DNA from: Mycobacterium sp. GA-2829 | GTDB taxonomy: Bacteria; Actinomycetota; Actinomycetes; Mycobacteriales; Mycobacteriaceae | Length of the DNA stretch: 64,000 nucleotides | NCBI RefSeq assembly: GCF_001499965.1 | Contig: NZ_LQIT01000025.1 | Coordinates: forward strand, 1 to 64,000 | Direction of reading: 5' to 3' | Shown: one piece after another, positions 42,974-50,949 of the stretch | Position numbering within the stretch: position 1 is the first letter of the stretch | Layout of the letters: each line of letters starts with the position of its first letter | Position numbers and translations under genes: made by a program | Notes under the pieces: model-generated | The model's database searches: none | Seen by the model: the letters and a program-made list of their open reading frames with translations, nothing else | Told to the model about the DNA's origin: nothing

Positions 42974-43819
42974 CTATTCGACAGCGGTGAGGACGTTCAC
43001 CGTGGCACCGTTGTCGGTTGAGGTGTAGATGGCGGTATCAGTGGCGATGTAGACCTGACCGTTGCCCGCGGCGAGCAGGGCCTGGGGTTTGTTGTTGAGC
43101 GAGTGGCCCGGCTGCCAGGTCTGCCCGTCGTCGGCGCTGGTGTACAGCCGTCCTTCGAGGTCGGCGCCGAGCAGGGGACCGCGGTCGGGCCAGCTGATGA
43201 ACAGCAGTGCCGGCGCACCGGTGACTGCGCTGAACGTCCTCGCCCCGTCGGTGCTTCGGAGCAGCCCTTGGCGTGCTGTCGCGAGGATCTCATCCGGGGC
43301 ATCCGGTGATATTGCGAGGTCGACGGCGGGGACTTCTGCGCGCTGCTGCCAGGACCGCTGATCAAAACTAACCATCACGGTGCCGGATTGACTGTCGTGA
43401 CCGTAGACCCGTCCGTGGCGGTACTCGAGTGCGTGGAAGTCGGCGCTACCGTGCAATGACAGAGGTTCCCAGGACTGGCCGGCGTCGCTGCTTTTGATCA
43501 GGCCGAGGTGCGGGGGCTGTTGGCGATCGGCGGGGTCCGGGTGGCCGCTGGCCAGGAATTCGTCGGGGCCGGCGACGGTGAAGCCCATGAAGTCCTGCGA
43601 GAGTTCACCGACTCGTTGGGGCGCCTGATCTTGCTCAACGGTGTAGAGGCCGTAATGAGTTGCGACGTAGAGCTTGTCGTCAGATGGGTTGATGCCGAGG
43701 CCGTGGATGTGCACCATGCCCGGCACGACGGCGGGTGGCGGGCTTTCGGGGGCGTTCGACGAACAGGCCGTGACCAGAGCCCCGGTCAGGGCGATGGCGA
43801 AAAGGTTGCGGATCAGCAC
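42974..43819 (-). CDS. lipoprotein with BNR/beta-propeller repeats (F510_1955-like)
   Basis: 281 aa. Lipobox 'LTGALVTACSSNAPES' directs lipid anchoring on the outside of the plasma membrane. Repeats of the Asp-box type follow: 'IKSSDAGQSWEPL', 'LLRSTDGARTFSAV', 'LYTSADDGQTWQPG' and 'IYTSTDNGATVNVL', as in sialidase-like or photosystem-stability propellers. 'MVHIHGLGINPSDDKLYVAT' is the F510_1955-type start. Genes of this type often sit beside DUF305 and copper genes, as here. Function is unknown. GTG 43,819 has GGAAGG upstream; operator site F lies 25 bp further. Confidence 0.82.
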   Translation of the reverse strand: MLIRNLFAIALTGALVTACSSNAPESPPPAVVPGMVHIHGLGINPSDDKLYVATHYGLYTVEQDQAPQRVGELSQDFMGFTVAGPDEFLASGHPDPADRQQPPHLGLIKSSDAGQSWEPLSLHGSADFHALEYRHGRVYGHDSQSGTVMVSFDQRSWQQRAEVPAVDLAISPDAPDEILATARQGLLRSTDGARTFSAVTGAPALLFISWPDRGPLLGADLEGRLYTSADDGQTWQPGHSLNNKPQALLAAGNGQVYIATDTAIYTSTDNGATVNVLTAVE

Positions 43820-43843
43820 ACGGACACCTTCCGGTCACGAGAT

Positions 43844-43863
43844 CTACGTAGTTCAATAGTAGG
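43844..43863. promoter_or_regulatory. TACGTA element with degenerate right half, site F
   Basis: C-TACGTA-GTTCA-ATAGTA-G: the left half is exact, while the right keeps only GTAG at the expected 11-bp spacing. It is upstream of the propeller lipoprotein gene (minus). Confidence 0.45.
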
Positions 43864-43937
43864 TGGGCGGTGCGTGGCTACCGCGTGAGGTGGCTGCGCC
43901 TCGGGTGCGCCGACCGGGTGAAGGACCGGGGGAGGTG

Positions 43938-43956
43938 TCTTCATCAAATCTTCATC
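43938..43956. promoter_or_regulatory. TCTTCATC direct repeat, candidate response-regulator site
   Basis: TCTTCATC at 43,938 and again at 43,949, exactly 11 bp apart, 108 bp before the DUF305 lipoprotein start. The same repeat type occurs before the two-component operon (46,763) and the L,D-transpeptidase gene (56,845). Confidence 0.6.
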
Positions 43957-44063
43957 GGATCGCGAACCGACCCATACTCGGCATGCTGAGGCTGGGGTCC
44001 GGCGGCGCAAGGCTTGCCGTGTGGACGCATGGTGTCACGAAGATGTTTGAGGAAGGATGTGCG

Positions 44064-44759
44064 ATGCAGCACAAGCGTTTTGGATTCGGGTTTGCGGCGC
44101 TTGCGGCGTCGGCCCTGGTTATCAGTGGCTGTTCGAATGCAACGAACGAGTCTCAGTCATCGGCGTCGAGCACCACCTCAGCGGCAGCGTCGGCGTCGGC
44201 TTCGCCTAGTGCTGCGAGCAGTGACGCTGCGCATAACGATGCTGATGCGGCGTTCGCGCAGGGCATGATCCCTCATCATCAGCAGGCGATCGAGATGAGC
44301 GACATGCTGCTCGGCAAGCAGGGAGTTGATCCTGAAGTAGTGTCACTCGCCAACGAGATCAAGAACGCTCAGGGTCCTGAGATCGAACAGATGCAGGGCT
44401 GGCTGCGGGACTGGGGAGTGTCCTCGTCGACAACGGCCCCCAGCACTGCCGCAATGCCCGGTCATGACATGCCTGGCCATCAAATGCCCAGCGGAGACAT
44501 GGGTGATATGCCGGGTATGAGCGGCGGGGGTATGGGCATGATGTCGGAAGCCGATATGGCTGCACTGCAGAATGCGCAGGGCGCTGAGGCTAGCCGACTC
44601 TTTTTGACGCAGATGATCGAGCATCACAAGGGCGCGATCATGATGGCGCAGCAGGAGGTTGACAACGGCCAGTTCCCGGCGGCAGTCGAGATGGCGCGCA
44701 ACATCGTGTCTTCTCAGCAAGCGGAGATCGACACGATGCAGGGAATGTTGGACAAGTAG
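44064..44759 (+). CDS. DUF305 lipoprotein, copper-associated
   Basis: 231 aa from ATG 44,064, preceded by GGAAGG. Lipobox 'AASALVISGCSNATNES', a serine-rich spacer, then two DUF305 (ferritin-like) halves: 'DAAFAQGMIPHHQQAIEMSD' and 'SRLFLTQMIEHHKGAIMMAQ', each with the HH pair. Between them is a Met/His-rich stretch 'MPGHDMPGHQMPSGDMGDMP' suited to Cu(I) binding. DUF305 proteins are often found in copper loci. It is divergent from the propeller gene and next to the two-component system. Confidence 0.9.
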   Translation: MQHKRFGFGFAALAASALVISGCSNATNESQSSASSTTSAAASASASPSAASSDAAHNDADAAFAQGMIPHHQQAIEMSDMLLGKQGVDPEVVSLANEIKNAQGPEIEQMQGWLRDWGVSSSTTAPSTAAMPGHDMPGHQMPSGDMGDMPGMSGGGMGMMSEADMAALQNAQGAEASRLFLTQMIEHHKGAIMMAQQEVDNGQFPAAVEMARNIVSSQQAEIDTMQGMLDK

Positions 44760-44775
44760 CGCGGAGGGGCACTCG

Positions 44776-45960
44776 TCAGGGACGCGCTGAGTCAGCCGTC
44801 GCAGGGTGGTGCTGGCTGCGTATCGGGGTGATGGGCAGGGCGATGGTGAATGTTGCGCCGGCGCCGGGTCCAGCACTGGCTACCGAGATGGATCCGCCGT
44901 GGGCTTCGATGAGCGCTTTGGCGATGGCGAGCCCGATACCGGCGCCGCCGTGCTCGCGGTCGCGGGCGGTGTCTGCCCGGTAGAACCGTTCGAACACTCG
45001 GGTGACGTGCTCGGCGGCGATCCCTTCTCCGGTGTCGGCGACAGCGATTTTTACCTGGTCGCCGTCACGAAGACAGTGAAGGTGTACCGACCCGCCGGGC
45101 GGTGTGTGCCGTAGCGCATTCTCCAGCAGGTTCCCCAACACTTGAGACAGTCGTTGTTCGTCGGCCCACAGCGGCGGTAGCGGTTGCGGGAGGTGTACGT
45201 GCAGTCCGACCCCCTTGGTGTCATAGCGTTCTTGTGCTGCTGCGACGCACTGGCGGGTTAGGCGGTCCACGTCGAGGGAGGCGTAGGACATAGACATCGC
45301 ACTTTCCTCGGCCTTCGCCAGCGCGGCGACGTCATCGGAGAATCGCACCAGCCGACGGGTTTGGTCGCGCAGCATGGCTGCTGTCTGGGGTGTCAAGGAG
45401 CGCACGCCGTCTTCGAGTGCCTCGATGTAGGCCTCGAGTACTGCCACGGGTGTGCGGATCTCGTGCGCGAGGTCTCCGAACAGTTGCTGGCGTGTCGAAT
45501 CGACGGCTTGAAGCCGGGAGGCCATTTGGTTGAATGCGGTTGCGAGGGCGTCGAAGTCATCGCCGAGGCGCGGCGGTGACACGCGGATGTCGTAGTTCCC
45601 TTCAGCGACATCGGTGGCCGCGGCGGCGACTTCGGTGATGGACCGTTGGAGGCGTCGACTGACGTAGAAGCTGACCGCGAGGGCGGCCAGTGCTGACACC
45701 GCTAGGGCGCCTCCGATGGAGATCACCGTTGCGTAGCCGTAGGCCTCTTCGGCGTGGACTTCTTCCAGGGAGTCCATCGGGACACCGGCACGGTGGAGGT
45801 GTTCGCGGAACAGCGGTGGGCCGACCACGGCAGCGACCACCGCGGTCGTCGCCGCTCCGGCCGCCAGCACGATGGCTTGGGCCGCCAGGAGTCGCAGGCC
45901 GATACCGGGACGGCCCGGCCGTCGACGCCGGCGAGGGGTCGACGTAGGTGGGGGAGTCAC
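44776..45960 (-). CDS. sensor histidine kinase of a CopS/BaeS-like two-component system
   Basis: 394 aa. Two membrane helices (about 20-48 and 78-102) border a short extracytoplasmic loop. HAMP follows, then HisKA with the His in 'LFGDLAHEIRTPVAVLEAYI', and HATPase_c 'VLGNLLENALRHTPPGGSVH' and 'GGAGIGLAIAKALIEAHGGS'. The loop (about 30 residues, 'FREHLHRAGVPMDSLEEVHA') has two histidines and one methionine and might bind metal, which is inference. It overlaps the response-regulator gene by 4 bp. Confidence 0.92.
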   Translation of the reverse strand: MTPPPTSTPRRRRRPGRPGIGLRLLAAQAIVLAAGAATTAVVAAVVGPPLFREHLHRAGVPMDSLEEVHAEEAYGYATVISIGGALAVSALAALAVSFYVSRRLQRSITEVAAAATDVAEGNYDIRVSPPRLGDDFDALATAFNQMASRLQAVDSTRQQLFGDLAHEIRTPVAVLEAYIEALEDGVRSLTPQTAAMLRDQTRRLVRFSDDVAALAKAEESAMSMSYASLDVDRLTRQCVAAAQERYDTKGVGLHVHLPQPLPPLWADEQRLSQVLGNLLENALRHTPPGGSVHLHCLRDGDQVKIAVADTGEGIAAEHVTRVFERFYRADTARDREHGGAGIGLAIAKALIEAHGGSISVASAGPGAGATFTIALPITPIRSQHHPATADSARP

Positions 45961-46703
45961 TGTCCGGTTCCCATCCGGTATCCGACACCTCGAACCGTGG
46001 CGATGTAGCGGGGGCGTGCGGCGTCGTCGCCGAGTTTGCGTCGCAAGTGTCCGATGTGGACGTCGACGAGGTGTTCGTTGCCGACCCAGGGTTCGTCGCG
46101 GATTATTTCGAGAAGTTGTCGGCGGCTCAGCACGATTCCTGGCCGCGCGGACAGGGCTTCGAGAATGTCGAATTCCGTGCGGGTCAACAGGATTAGTTCG
46201 TCGTCGATATGTACCTCACGGGCGGCGACGTTGATGCTCAGTCCGCCGAAGCGGCGCGGCGGGGCTGTCTCTCGTTCGGCGGGTGCGGCGGCTGTTTGCA
46301 GGATGCGGGGTCGCCGCAGCATGGCGCGGATGCGCGCGACCAGCTCGCGGGGACTGAAGGGTTTGGTGATGTAGTCGTCGGCGCCGACGGTGAGGCCGAG
46401 CACGGTATCCAGTTCGGTGTCACGGGCGGTGAGCATGACGACGTAGGCGTCGGAGAAGGTCCGCAATTGCCGGCAGACCTCGAGTCCGTCGATGCCGGGT
46501 AGGCCAAGGTCAAGGATGACGACATCGGGATCCAGGTCGCGTGCGACGGCGATTGCGTCGACACCGTTGCCGGCGACGACGGCTTCGAACTGCTCGCGTT
46601 CGAGATAGCTGGCCACCACTTCGGCCAGGGGGAGTTCGTCGTCGACGACCAGCGCGCGGTATCCCTTCGCGCTCTCAGGCGCGCCCAGGTGGTGGTGCTG
46701 CAT
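45957..46703 (-). CDS. OmpR-family response regulator of the CopRS-like pair
   Basis: 248 aa. Receiver with acidic pair D21/D22, phosphoacceptor D65 in 'VVILDLGLPGIDG' and 'DYITKPFSPRELVARIRAML', then a winged helix 'LILLTRTEFDILEALSARPG' ending 'RPRYIATVRGVGYRMGTGQ'. An N-terminal 'MQHHHLGAPESA' tail is unusual. Its promoter region carries TCTTCA-N5-TCTTCA, as does that of the DUF305 gene, which points to autoregulation and a small regulon. Confidence 0.93.
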   Translation of the reverse strand: MQHHHLGAPESAKGYRALVVDDELPLAEVVASYLEREQFEAVVAGNGVDAIAVARDLDPDVVILDLGLPGIDGLEVCRQLRTFSDAYVVMLTARDTELDTVLGLTVGADDYITKPFSPRELVARIRAMLRRPRILQTAAAPAERETAPPRRFGGLSINVAAREVHIDDELILLTRTEFDILEALSARPGIVLSRRQLLEIIRDEPWVGNEHLVDVHIGHLRRKLGDDAARPRYIATVRGVGYRMGTGQ

Positions 46704-46762
46704 GTCCCATATGGTGCCTGCTGGTGCGCCCGTAACCAGGTATGGCTGACCGAGCGGCTCGA

Positions 46763-46781
46763 TCTTCAGCAGATCTTCACA
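46763..46781. promoter_or_regulatory. TCTTCA direct repeat upstream of the two-component operon
   Basis: TCTTCAGC at 46,763 and TCTTCACA at 46,774, 11 bp apart, lie in the gap between the divergent response-regulator gene (minus) and the small membrane protein gene (plus). Same pattern as at 43,938. Confidence 0.55.
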
Positions 46782-46840
46782 CGACTCATACCGTTTTCCT
46801 CCTGCGGTGGGGTGAGGCTCACTGCGGAGGAGGGCCTGAC

Positions 46841-47095
46841 ATGCGTTGGCTGATGGACGTGTGCCCGAACAGTCTCGGGTGGCAAGCGTGGCTGATCCTG
46901 TGTGCCGTGGTCGTGGTGCTGTGGGCGGCTGCGATCGCCGGCGCGGCGGCGCTATTTAACGCCTCTCGCTGGCCGCGTCGTTCGGGGCGGCCTGACGTGC
47001 CCGAGGAGGCCGATTCGCAGCGGCGGCACCGCGGCGCACTGACCGGTCCACCTGCGCGGCATCGCGGCGATGTCAATATTCGATCAAGCGGGTGA
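46841..47095 (+). CDS. small single-helix membrane protein
   Basis: 84 aa from ATG 46,841 with GCGGAGGAGGG upstream. One hydrophobic helix ('WLILCAVVVVLWAAAIAGAA') follows a short start MRWLMDVCPNSLGWQAW; the tail is Arg-rich and cytosolic. Similar small proteins often accompany copper operons in actinobacteria. Function unknown. Its 3' end overlaps the 3' end of the converging ripA-like gene by 23 bp. Confidence 0.7.
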   Translation: MRWLMDVCPNSLGWQAWLILCAVVVVLWAAAIAGAAALFNASRWPRRSGRPDVPEEADSQRRHRGALTGPPARHRGDVNIRSSG

Positions 47096-48476
47096 CGTAG
47101 GGCGTCATGCCGGAGGTGCGCACGGGCGAGATCTTGACGACCGACCCGGTGTAGGGGGCTTCGATCATCATGCCGTCGCCCAGATACATCGCTTCGTGCT
47201 GGCTGGCGTTGGGGCCGTAGAAGATGAGGTCACCGCGTCGCATCTGTGACGAGGGGATCTTGCGGCCTGCGTTGTATTGCGATCCGGAGTAGTGGTCGAG
47301 TTTGATGCCGACGCCGGCGAAGGCATACAGCATCAGGCCCGAACAGTCGAAACCCACGGTGTTGGCGCCCTGGTCGATGCCTCGTGACGGGCCGTTGGCG
47401 TTGCCGCCGCCCCAGGAGTAGGGCACGCCCAGTTGTGACATGGCGCGGCGAATCACGAATTCTGAGGCCTGGCGGCCGTAGAGGCGGGGGATGCGTCCGT
47501 TGGTGATGCCGGGATCTGCGGCGGCGGTGACTGGAGACAGAATGCCGAGTTTGGTGAGGAACTTACGGCCCATGTCGGCCGTCAGCTGCGCCGAGGTCGC
47601 CATGATCTTGAGGACGGCATTGATGATGGCCACCGGGTCGCCGGCCACGTTAGCGCTGGGCACCATCGGCAGCGTGGTGTCCCACAGGCCCCCCTTAGTG
47701 GCGCCCCCCGGCGACGTGGTGCCGCGGTCCCAGGGAGCGCCGGATGCCGGCCCAGCGCCGGGTTGCGCGGCACTGGGCGCGGCAGCCGTCGCCGCCACCG
47801 GTCGGGCGGCTTCCAGTCGTGCTTGAGCGGAGTCGCGTTCGGTAGCGAGCTGTTCGACCTCGCGTTGCTGTGCGGTAAACGTCTGCTGGGCGTCCCGGAG
47901 TGCGGCTACCGCGTCGTCTTGCCGGCGTTGGGCGTCCGCGGCGGCGCTCTCGGCGCGCGCCCGCGCTGCCGTCGCAGCAGAAAGCTTGTTGGCCTGATCG
48001 GTCTGCCGACGCAGGAGGTCGTCGTGGACCCGCTGAAAGCTGATGGTGAGGGTCTGCTGGGTCGAGGCCCCGGCGAGGATCTCCTCGGGACTTCGTGCCA
48101 GCGGCAACGCACCCGACGGCCCGTTCATATAGGTCGACGCGGCGAAGCGGTCAAAACGCTGTTGCGCGGCCTCGATCGCGTGTCGACTGTCGGTCAGGGC
48201 TTGGTCGCTGGCAACAACGTCGCGCCGGGCCTGCGCGAGGGTGTCGCGAGCGGCCGCGACCTCGACCAGGGCACGGTTGACGCCCTCCTGCTTGATCTGA
48301 ATGTCGCTACCGACGTCGGCCATCCGCTGGTTCGCGTCGGCGACCGCCGCAACCAATGAGGGAACGTCGTCGCGATCGGGGCTGCCGTCATGCCCGGCAA
48401 CAGCGGTACCCGGGGCGCTGAGCACCAGTACCGGCATTAATGCACAGAGACTCAGAAAAGAAGTGAGGCGCCGCAT
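47073..48476 (-). CDS. RipA-like NlpC/P60 peptidoglycan endopeptidase
   Basis: 467 aa, like RipA (about 472). Signal peptide 'FLSLCALMPVLVLSAPGTAV', a coiled-coil N-terminal region (about 40-230), a linker, then the catalytic domain: 'YSWGGGNANGPSRGIDQGAN', the nucleophile in 'TVGFDCSGLMLYAFAG', His in 'NASQHEAMYLGDGMMIEAP' and the closing 'SPVRTSGMTPYVTRLIEY'. It cleaves cross-link-adjacent stem peptides during septation in the known enzyme. This copy sits in a metal/BlaI region rather than at the usual ripA-ripB locus. It is divergent from blaI with operator site B between. Confidence 0.9.
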   Translation of the reverse strand: MRRLTSFLSLCALMPVLVLSAPGTAVAGHDGSPDRDDVPSLVAAVADANQRMADVGSDIQIKQEGVNRALVEVAAARDTLAQARRDVVASDQALTDSRHAIEAAQQRFDRFAASTYMNGPSGALPLARSPEEILAGASTQQTLTISFQRVHDDLLRRQTDQANKLSAATAARARAESAAADAQRRQDDAVAALRDAQQTFTAQQREVEQLATERDSAQARLEAARPVAATAAAPSAAQPGAGPASGAPWDRGTTSPGGATKGGLWDTTLPMVPSANVAGDPVAIINAVLKIMATSAQLTADMGRKFLTKLGILSPVTAAADPGITNGRIPRLYGRQASEFVIRRAMSQLGVPYSWGGGNANGPSRGIDQGANTVGFDCSGLMLYAFAGVGIKLDHYSGSQYNAGRKIPSSQMRRGDLIFYGPNASQHEAMYLGDGMMIEAPYTGSVVKISPVRTSGMTPYVTRLIEY

Positions 48477-48558
48477 CGAATCTCCTCAGCTGGGGTGAGC
48501 GTTGTCGAGCCGCGCACCTAAGCCGAAAGGCACCCGCGGCACTCCTACTACCGAGCTA

Positions 48559-48593
48559 AGTACGTAGCACAATAGTACGTAGACGGAACGTAC
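48559..48593. promoter_or_regulatory. TACGTA cluster in the ripA-like/blaI promoter region, site B
   Basis: G-TACGTA-GACGG-AACGTA-C at 48,575-48,593 keeps the 11-bp spacing. An additional TACGTA at 48,561 precedes it, so up to three half sites occur. It lies between the divergent ripA-like (minus) and blaI-like (plus) genes and could control both. Confidence 0.7.
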
Positions 48594-48814
48594 ATCACTT
48601 TGGTATCAGGAGGAACGTCTGTCACAGTCTCAGGTCGGTTACAACTGTGCGCCACGGGCGCTAGGTTCACGCGCCGCGGCCGGTAGTGCAGATGCTGGCC
48701 CTATGCGGTCCAGGTGAGGCGTATCGCGGCTTTTCCCAGCTCGGCGGCTACATTGGGGACTGAAGAGCTCGGGGCGCGAGGAGGCCAGCTCGTCGCGGAG
48801 AGCGGGAGGCGCAA

Positions 48815-49177
48815 ATGGAACAGCGAGGATTCGGCGACCTCGAAGCGGTGGTCATGGATTGCGTGTGGGATTACGCCGAGCCTGTCACGGTGCGTGAGGT
48901 TTTCGACGAGATCTCTCAACGGCGCCAGATCGCTTACACCACCGTGATGTCGACGATGGACAACCTGTACCGCAAGCGCTGGTTGCAACGTCAGCGCGAT
49001 GGGAAAGCGTACGTGTATCAGGCGTCCATGAGCCGCGAGGAGCGTTCCGCGCGTTTGATGAAGGCCGCGTTCGACGCCGGCGGGGATACCGATGCGGTGC
49101 TGGCCTTCTTTGTTGAGCAGATGAACGCCGAGCAGTCCGCTCAATTGAAGGCGGCTCTGCGCAAGGGTCGTCGGTGA
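48815..49177 (+). CDS. BlaI/MecI/CopY-family transcriptional repressor
   Basis: 120 aa. The winged-helix start 'GDLEAVVMDCVWDYAEPVTV' and 'AYTTVMSTMDNLYRKRWLQR' followed by 'DGKAYVYQASMSREERSARL' is the Penicillinase_R family pattern. The family represses beta-lactamase or copper genes and is cleaved or released on signal. GGGAGG lies six bases before ATG 48,815. It is coupled to a M56 peptidase by a 4-bp overlap. Its most likely target is the TACGTA element at site B and the others in this region. Confidence 0.93.
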   Translation: MEQRGFGDLEAVVMDCVWDYAEPVTVREVFDEISQRRQIAYTTVMSTMDNLYRKRWLQRQRDGKAYVYQASMSREERSARLMKAAFDAGGDTDAVLAFFVEQMNAEQSAQLKAALRKGRR

Positions 49178-50097
49178 TGACCGCCGCGCTGTGGCTGCTC
49201 CTCTACGGCAGCGCGCTGGCCTGGTGGGCGCCACCGGTCCTGAGGCGGATGACCCGTCACGGCATCAGCCCCCATATGGGAGTGGCCGCCTGGCTGGCCA
49301 CCGTCGCCGCGACGCTGACGGCGTGGCTCGTCGCGCTGATCATGGTCATCGGCGCAACGACGGACAGTATTCGTACGGGCGCGGTCGTGACGCTGTGCCT
49401 GGAGCTGTTTGGCTTCTCCGAGCACACCCCCATGGCCGGACGAATCGGTTCTGTTGTTCTCATCGCGGTAGGAACCCTGACGTCAGGGTTCGTCGTAATG
49501 CGGATCGGTCGCTGCTTGTCGCGGCTGCGGGCGCGAAGTCACGAGCACGCGCGTGCCGCGCGGATCGTCGGCCGACCCACCGACCATCCCAATGTGGTGG
49601 TCGTGGAGGCCGACCGGCCTGCTGCCTACTGCGTGGTCGGACGCCCGAACGCCATCATCGTCACCTCCGCGGCGATGAAGTCGTTGAACCGATCACAGCT
49701 CAAAGCGGTTCTGGCGCATGAAAACGCGCACATCTCGGGGCGCCACCACCACATCCTCATGGCGCTCCGCGCTTTGGGGGGCACACTGCCGCGGCTTCCG
49801 CTTTTCGCGACGGCCCCTCATCGTGTGGGTGAACTGCTGGAGATGTGCGCTGACGACACCGCCGTGCGCCGCGTCGGCACGCATCCGCTGTTGGCTGGTT
49901 TATCTGCTCTGGCCGGAGAACACCCGCCTGCGCGGGAAGGCCTCGCCGCGGCGGGAACAGCGGTCATCGCGCGAGCGCAGCGCCTGCTCACCCCCACACG
50001 CCGGCACGTGCGATGGCGCCACCGCATCTGCCTGACAGCCGCGATCACCGCCATGCTCGCCACACCCGCTCTCATCCAGGTGCTCTGCCACCACTAG
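49174..50097 (+). CDS. M56 (BlaR1-type) membrane metallopeptidase
   Basis: 307 aa. Several membrane helices with the zinc motif HExxH in 'LKAVLAHENAHISGRHHHIL' and the M56 context 'AYCVVGRPNAIIVTSAAMKS' before it, plus 'EMCADDTAVRRVG' after it. Unlike staphylococcal BlaR1 there is no extracellular penicillin-binding sensor domain; this fits the short mycobacterial BlaR type. It presumably cleaves the BlaI-like repressor made from the overlapping upstream gene. Confidence 0.92.
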   Translation: MMTAALWLLLYGSALAWWAPPVLRRMTRHGISPHMGVAAWLATVAATLTAWLVALIMVIGATTDSIRTGAVVTLCLELFGFSEHTPMAGRIGSVVLIAVGTLTSGFVVMRIGRCLSRLRARSHEHARAARIVGRPTDHPNVVVVEADRPAAYCVVGRPNAIIVTSAAMKSLNRSQLKAVLAHENAHISGRHHHILMALRALGGTLPRLPLFATAPHRVGELLEMCADDTAVRRVGTHPLLAGLSALAGEHPPAREGLAAAGTAVIARAQRLLTPTRRHVRWRHRICLTAAITAMLATPALIQVLCHH

Positions 50098-50197
50098 CGC
50101 CTCAACGCCGGCCGCACGCTGCGCAGGTGGAGCCAATGCGCGTAGGCCGCCAGCAAAGGAAACACCGCTTGGCGCGCGGGCCGATAGAGAGCAAATT

Positions 50198-50220
50198 ATC
50201 TACGTAGTAAAACCGTAGAT
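50198..50220. promoter_or_regulatory. TACGTA element, site C, upstream of lpqS
   Basis: C-TACGTA-GTAAA-ACCGTA-G inside the inverted repeat ATCTACG-N9-CGTAGAT. It lies 211 bp before the lpqS-like start in a gene-free stretch (50,098-50,430). No RicR-type TACCC-N5-GGGTA box is present here. Confidence 0.6.
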
Positions 50221-50430
50221 GATCTGCGGTACAAGCAGCGCTCCGATCTATTGCATCTCCTTCGCGGAACCTCCAAAAGGGCGTTTTCGCAAGGGCATCG
50301 GGCGAAGTCGATCGTGCGACGGAACGGCCGGTTGGCTCGGCGCGACGGCGGTCGCGCTCTGATCACAACCCGGCATCGGCTCAGGGGCCGAGCCTGAATT
50401 CGCCGATCCGCTGCTACAGTCGGCAACATC

Positions 50431-50847
50431 GTGAAGTACTTCGACGCGAACTCTGGGCAACGCCGCCGCGCCATCGTCGCGGCGTTGATCGCGTTCTGGA
50501 CCGTCATCGTCGGAGCCGAGTGGGCACTGCCCGGCGTGAATGCGGCACCTACGCACGGACCGCACACCCTGGCCACCAGTGCGGTCGGCGCGCCGATGTC
50601 TGTCGAGCTCGACCACCCCCACGTCTCCCAACCCGACGCCGAGTGCACGCCCGACACATTGGCCGAAGCGATCCTGCCGCGGGGAACGGTTTCCCTGATC
50701 GCGCTCGCGTTGGGCCTCGTCGTGGTTGTGCTTCCGCTGCTGTGGTGCCAGGCGGCGAAGGCGCCTATCCGCGGTCCACCACGGAACGCCCGCGCCCTGC
50801 GCACCGGCCGCGACGTGCTCGCCCACCTGTGTATCGCGCGCCGCTGA
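50431..50847 (+). CDS. lpqS: LpqS-like copper-associated membrane protein
   Basis: 138 aa from GTG 50,431. N-terminal hydrophobic helix 'IVAALIAFWTVIVGAEWALP', an extracytoplasmic segment with 'SVELDHPHVSQPDAECTPDT' (His-Pro-His and Cys, candidate copper ligands), then a second helix 'GTVSLIALALGLVVVVLPLL' and a basic tail. The order lpqS-cysK2-MFS matches the copper-induced RicR operon of M. tuberculosis, which supports the name. Function in copper resistance is known only by regulation. Confidence 0.75.
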   Translation: MKYFDANSGQRRRAIVAALIAFWTVIVGAEWALPGVNAAPTHGPHTLATSAVGAPMSVELDHPHVSQPDAECTPDTLAEAILPRGTVSLIALALGLVVVVLPLLWCQAAKAPIRGPPRNARALRTGRDVLAHLCIARR

Positions 50848-50949
50848 TCGGCTAGCGTCAGGCCCCGTCGTCTTCGACGGTGGCCGGTGACCGCTACCTG
50901 CCGTCAGTCGCCGCGCTTCGTCGCGGCCTCACAGAAGCGACATTCATCG

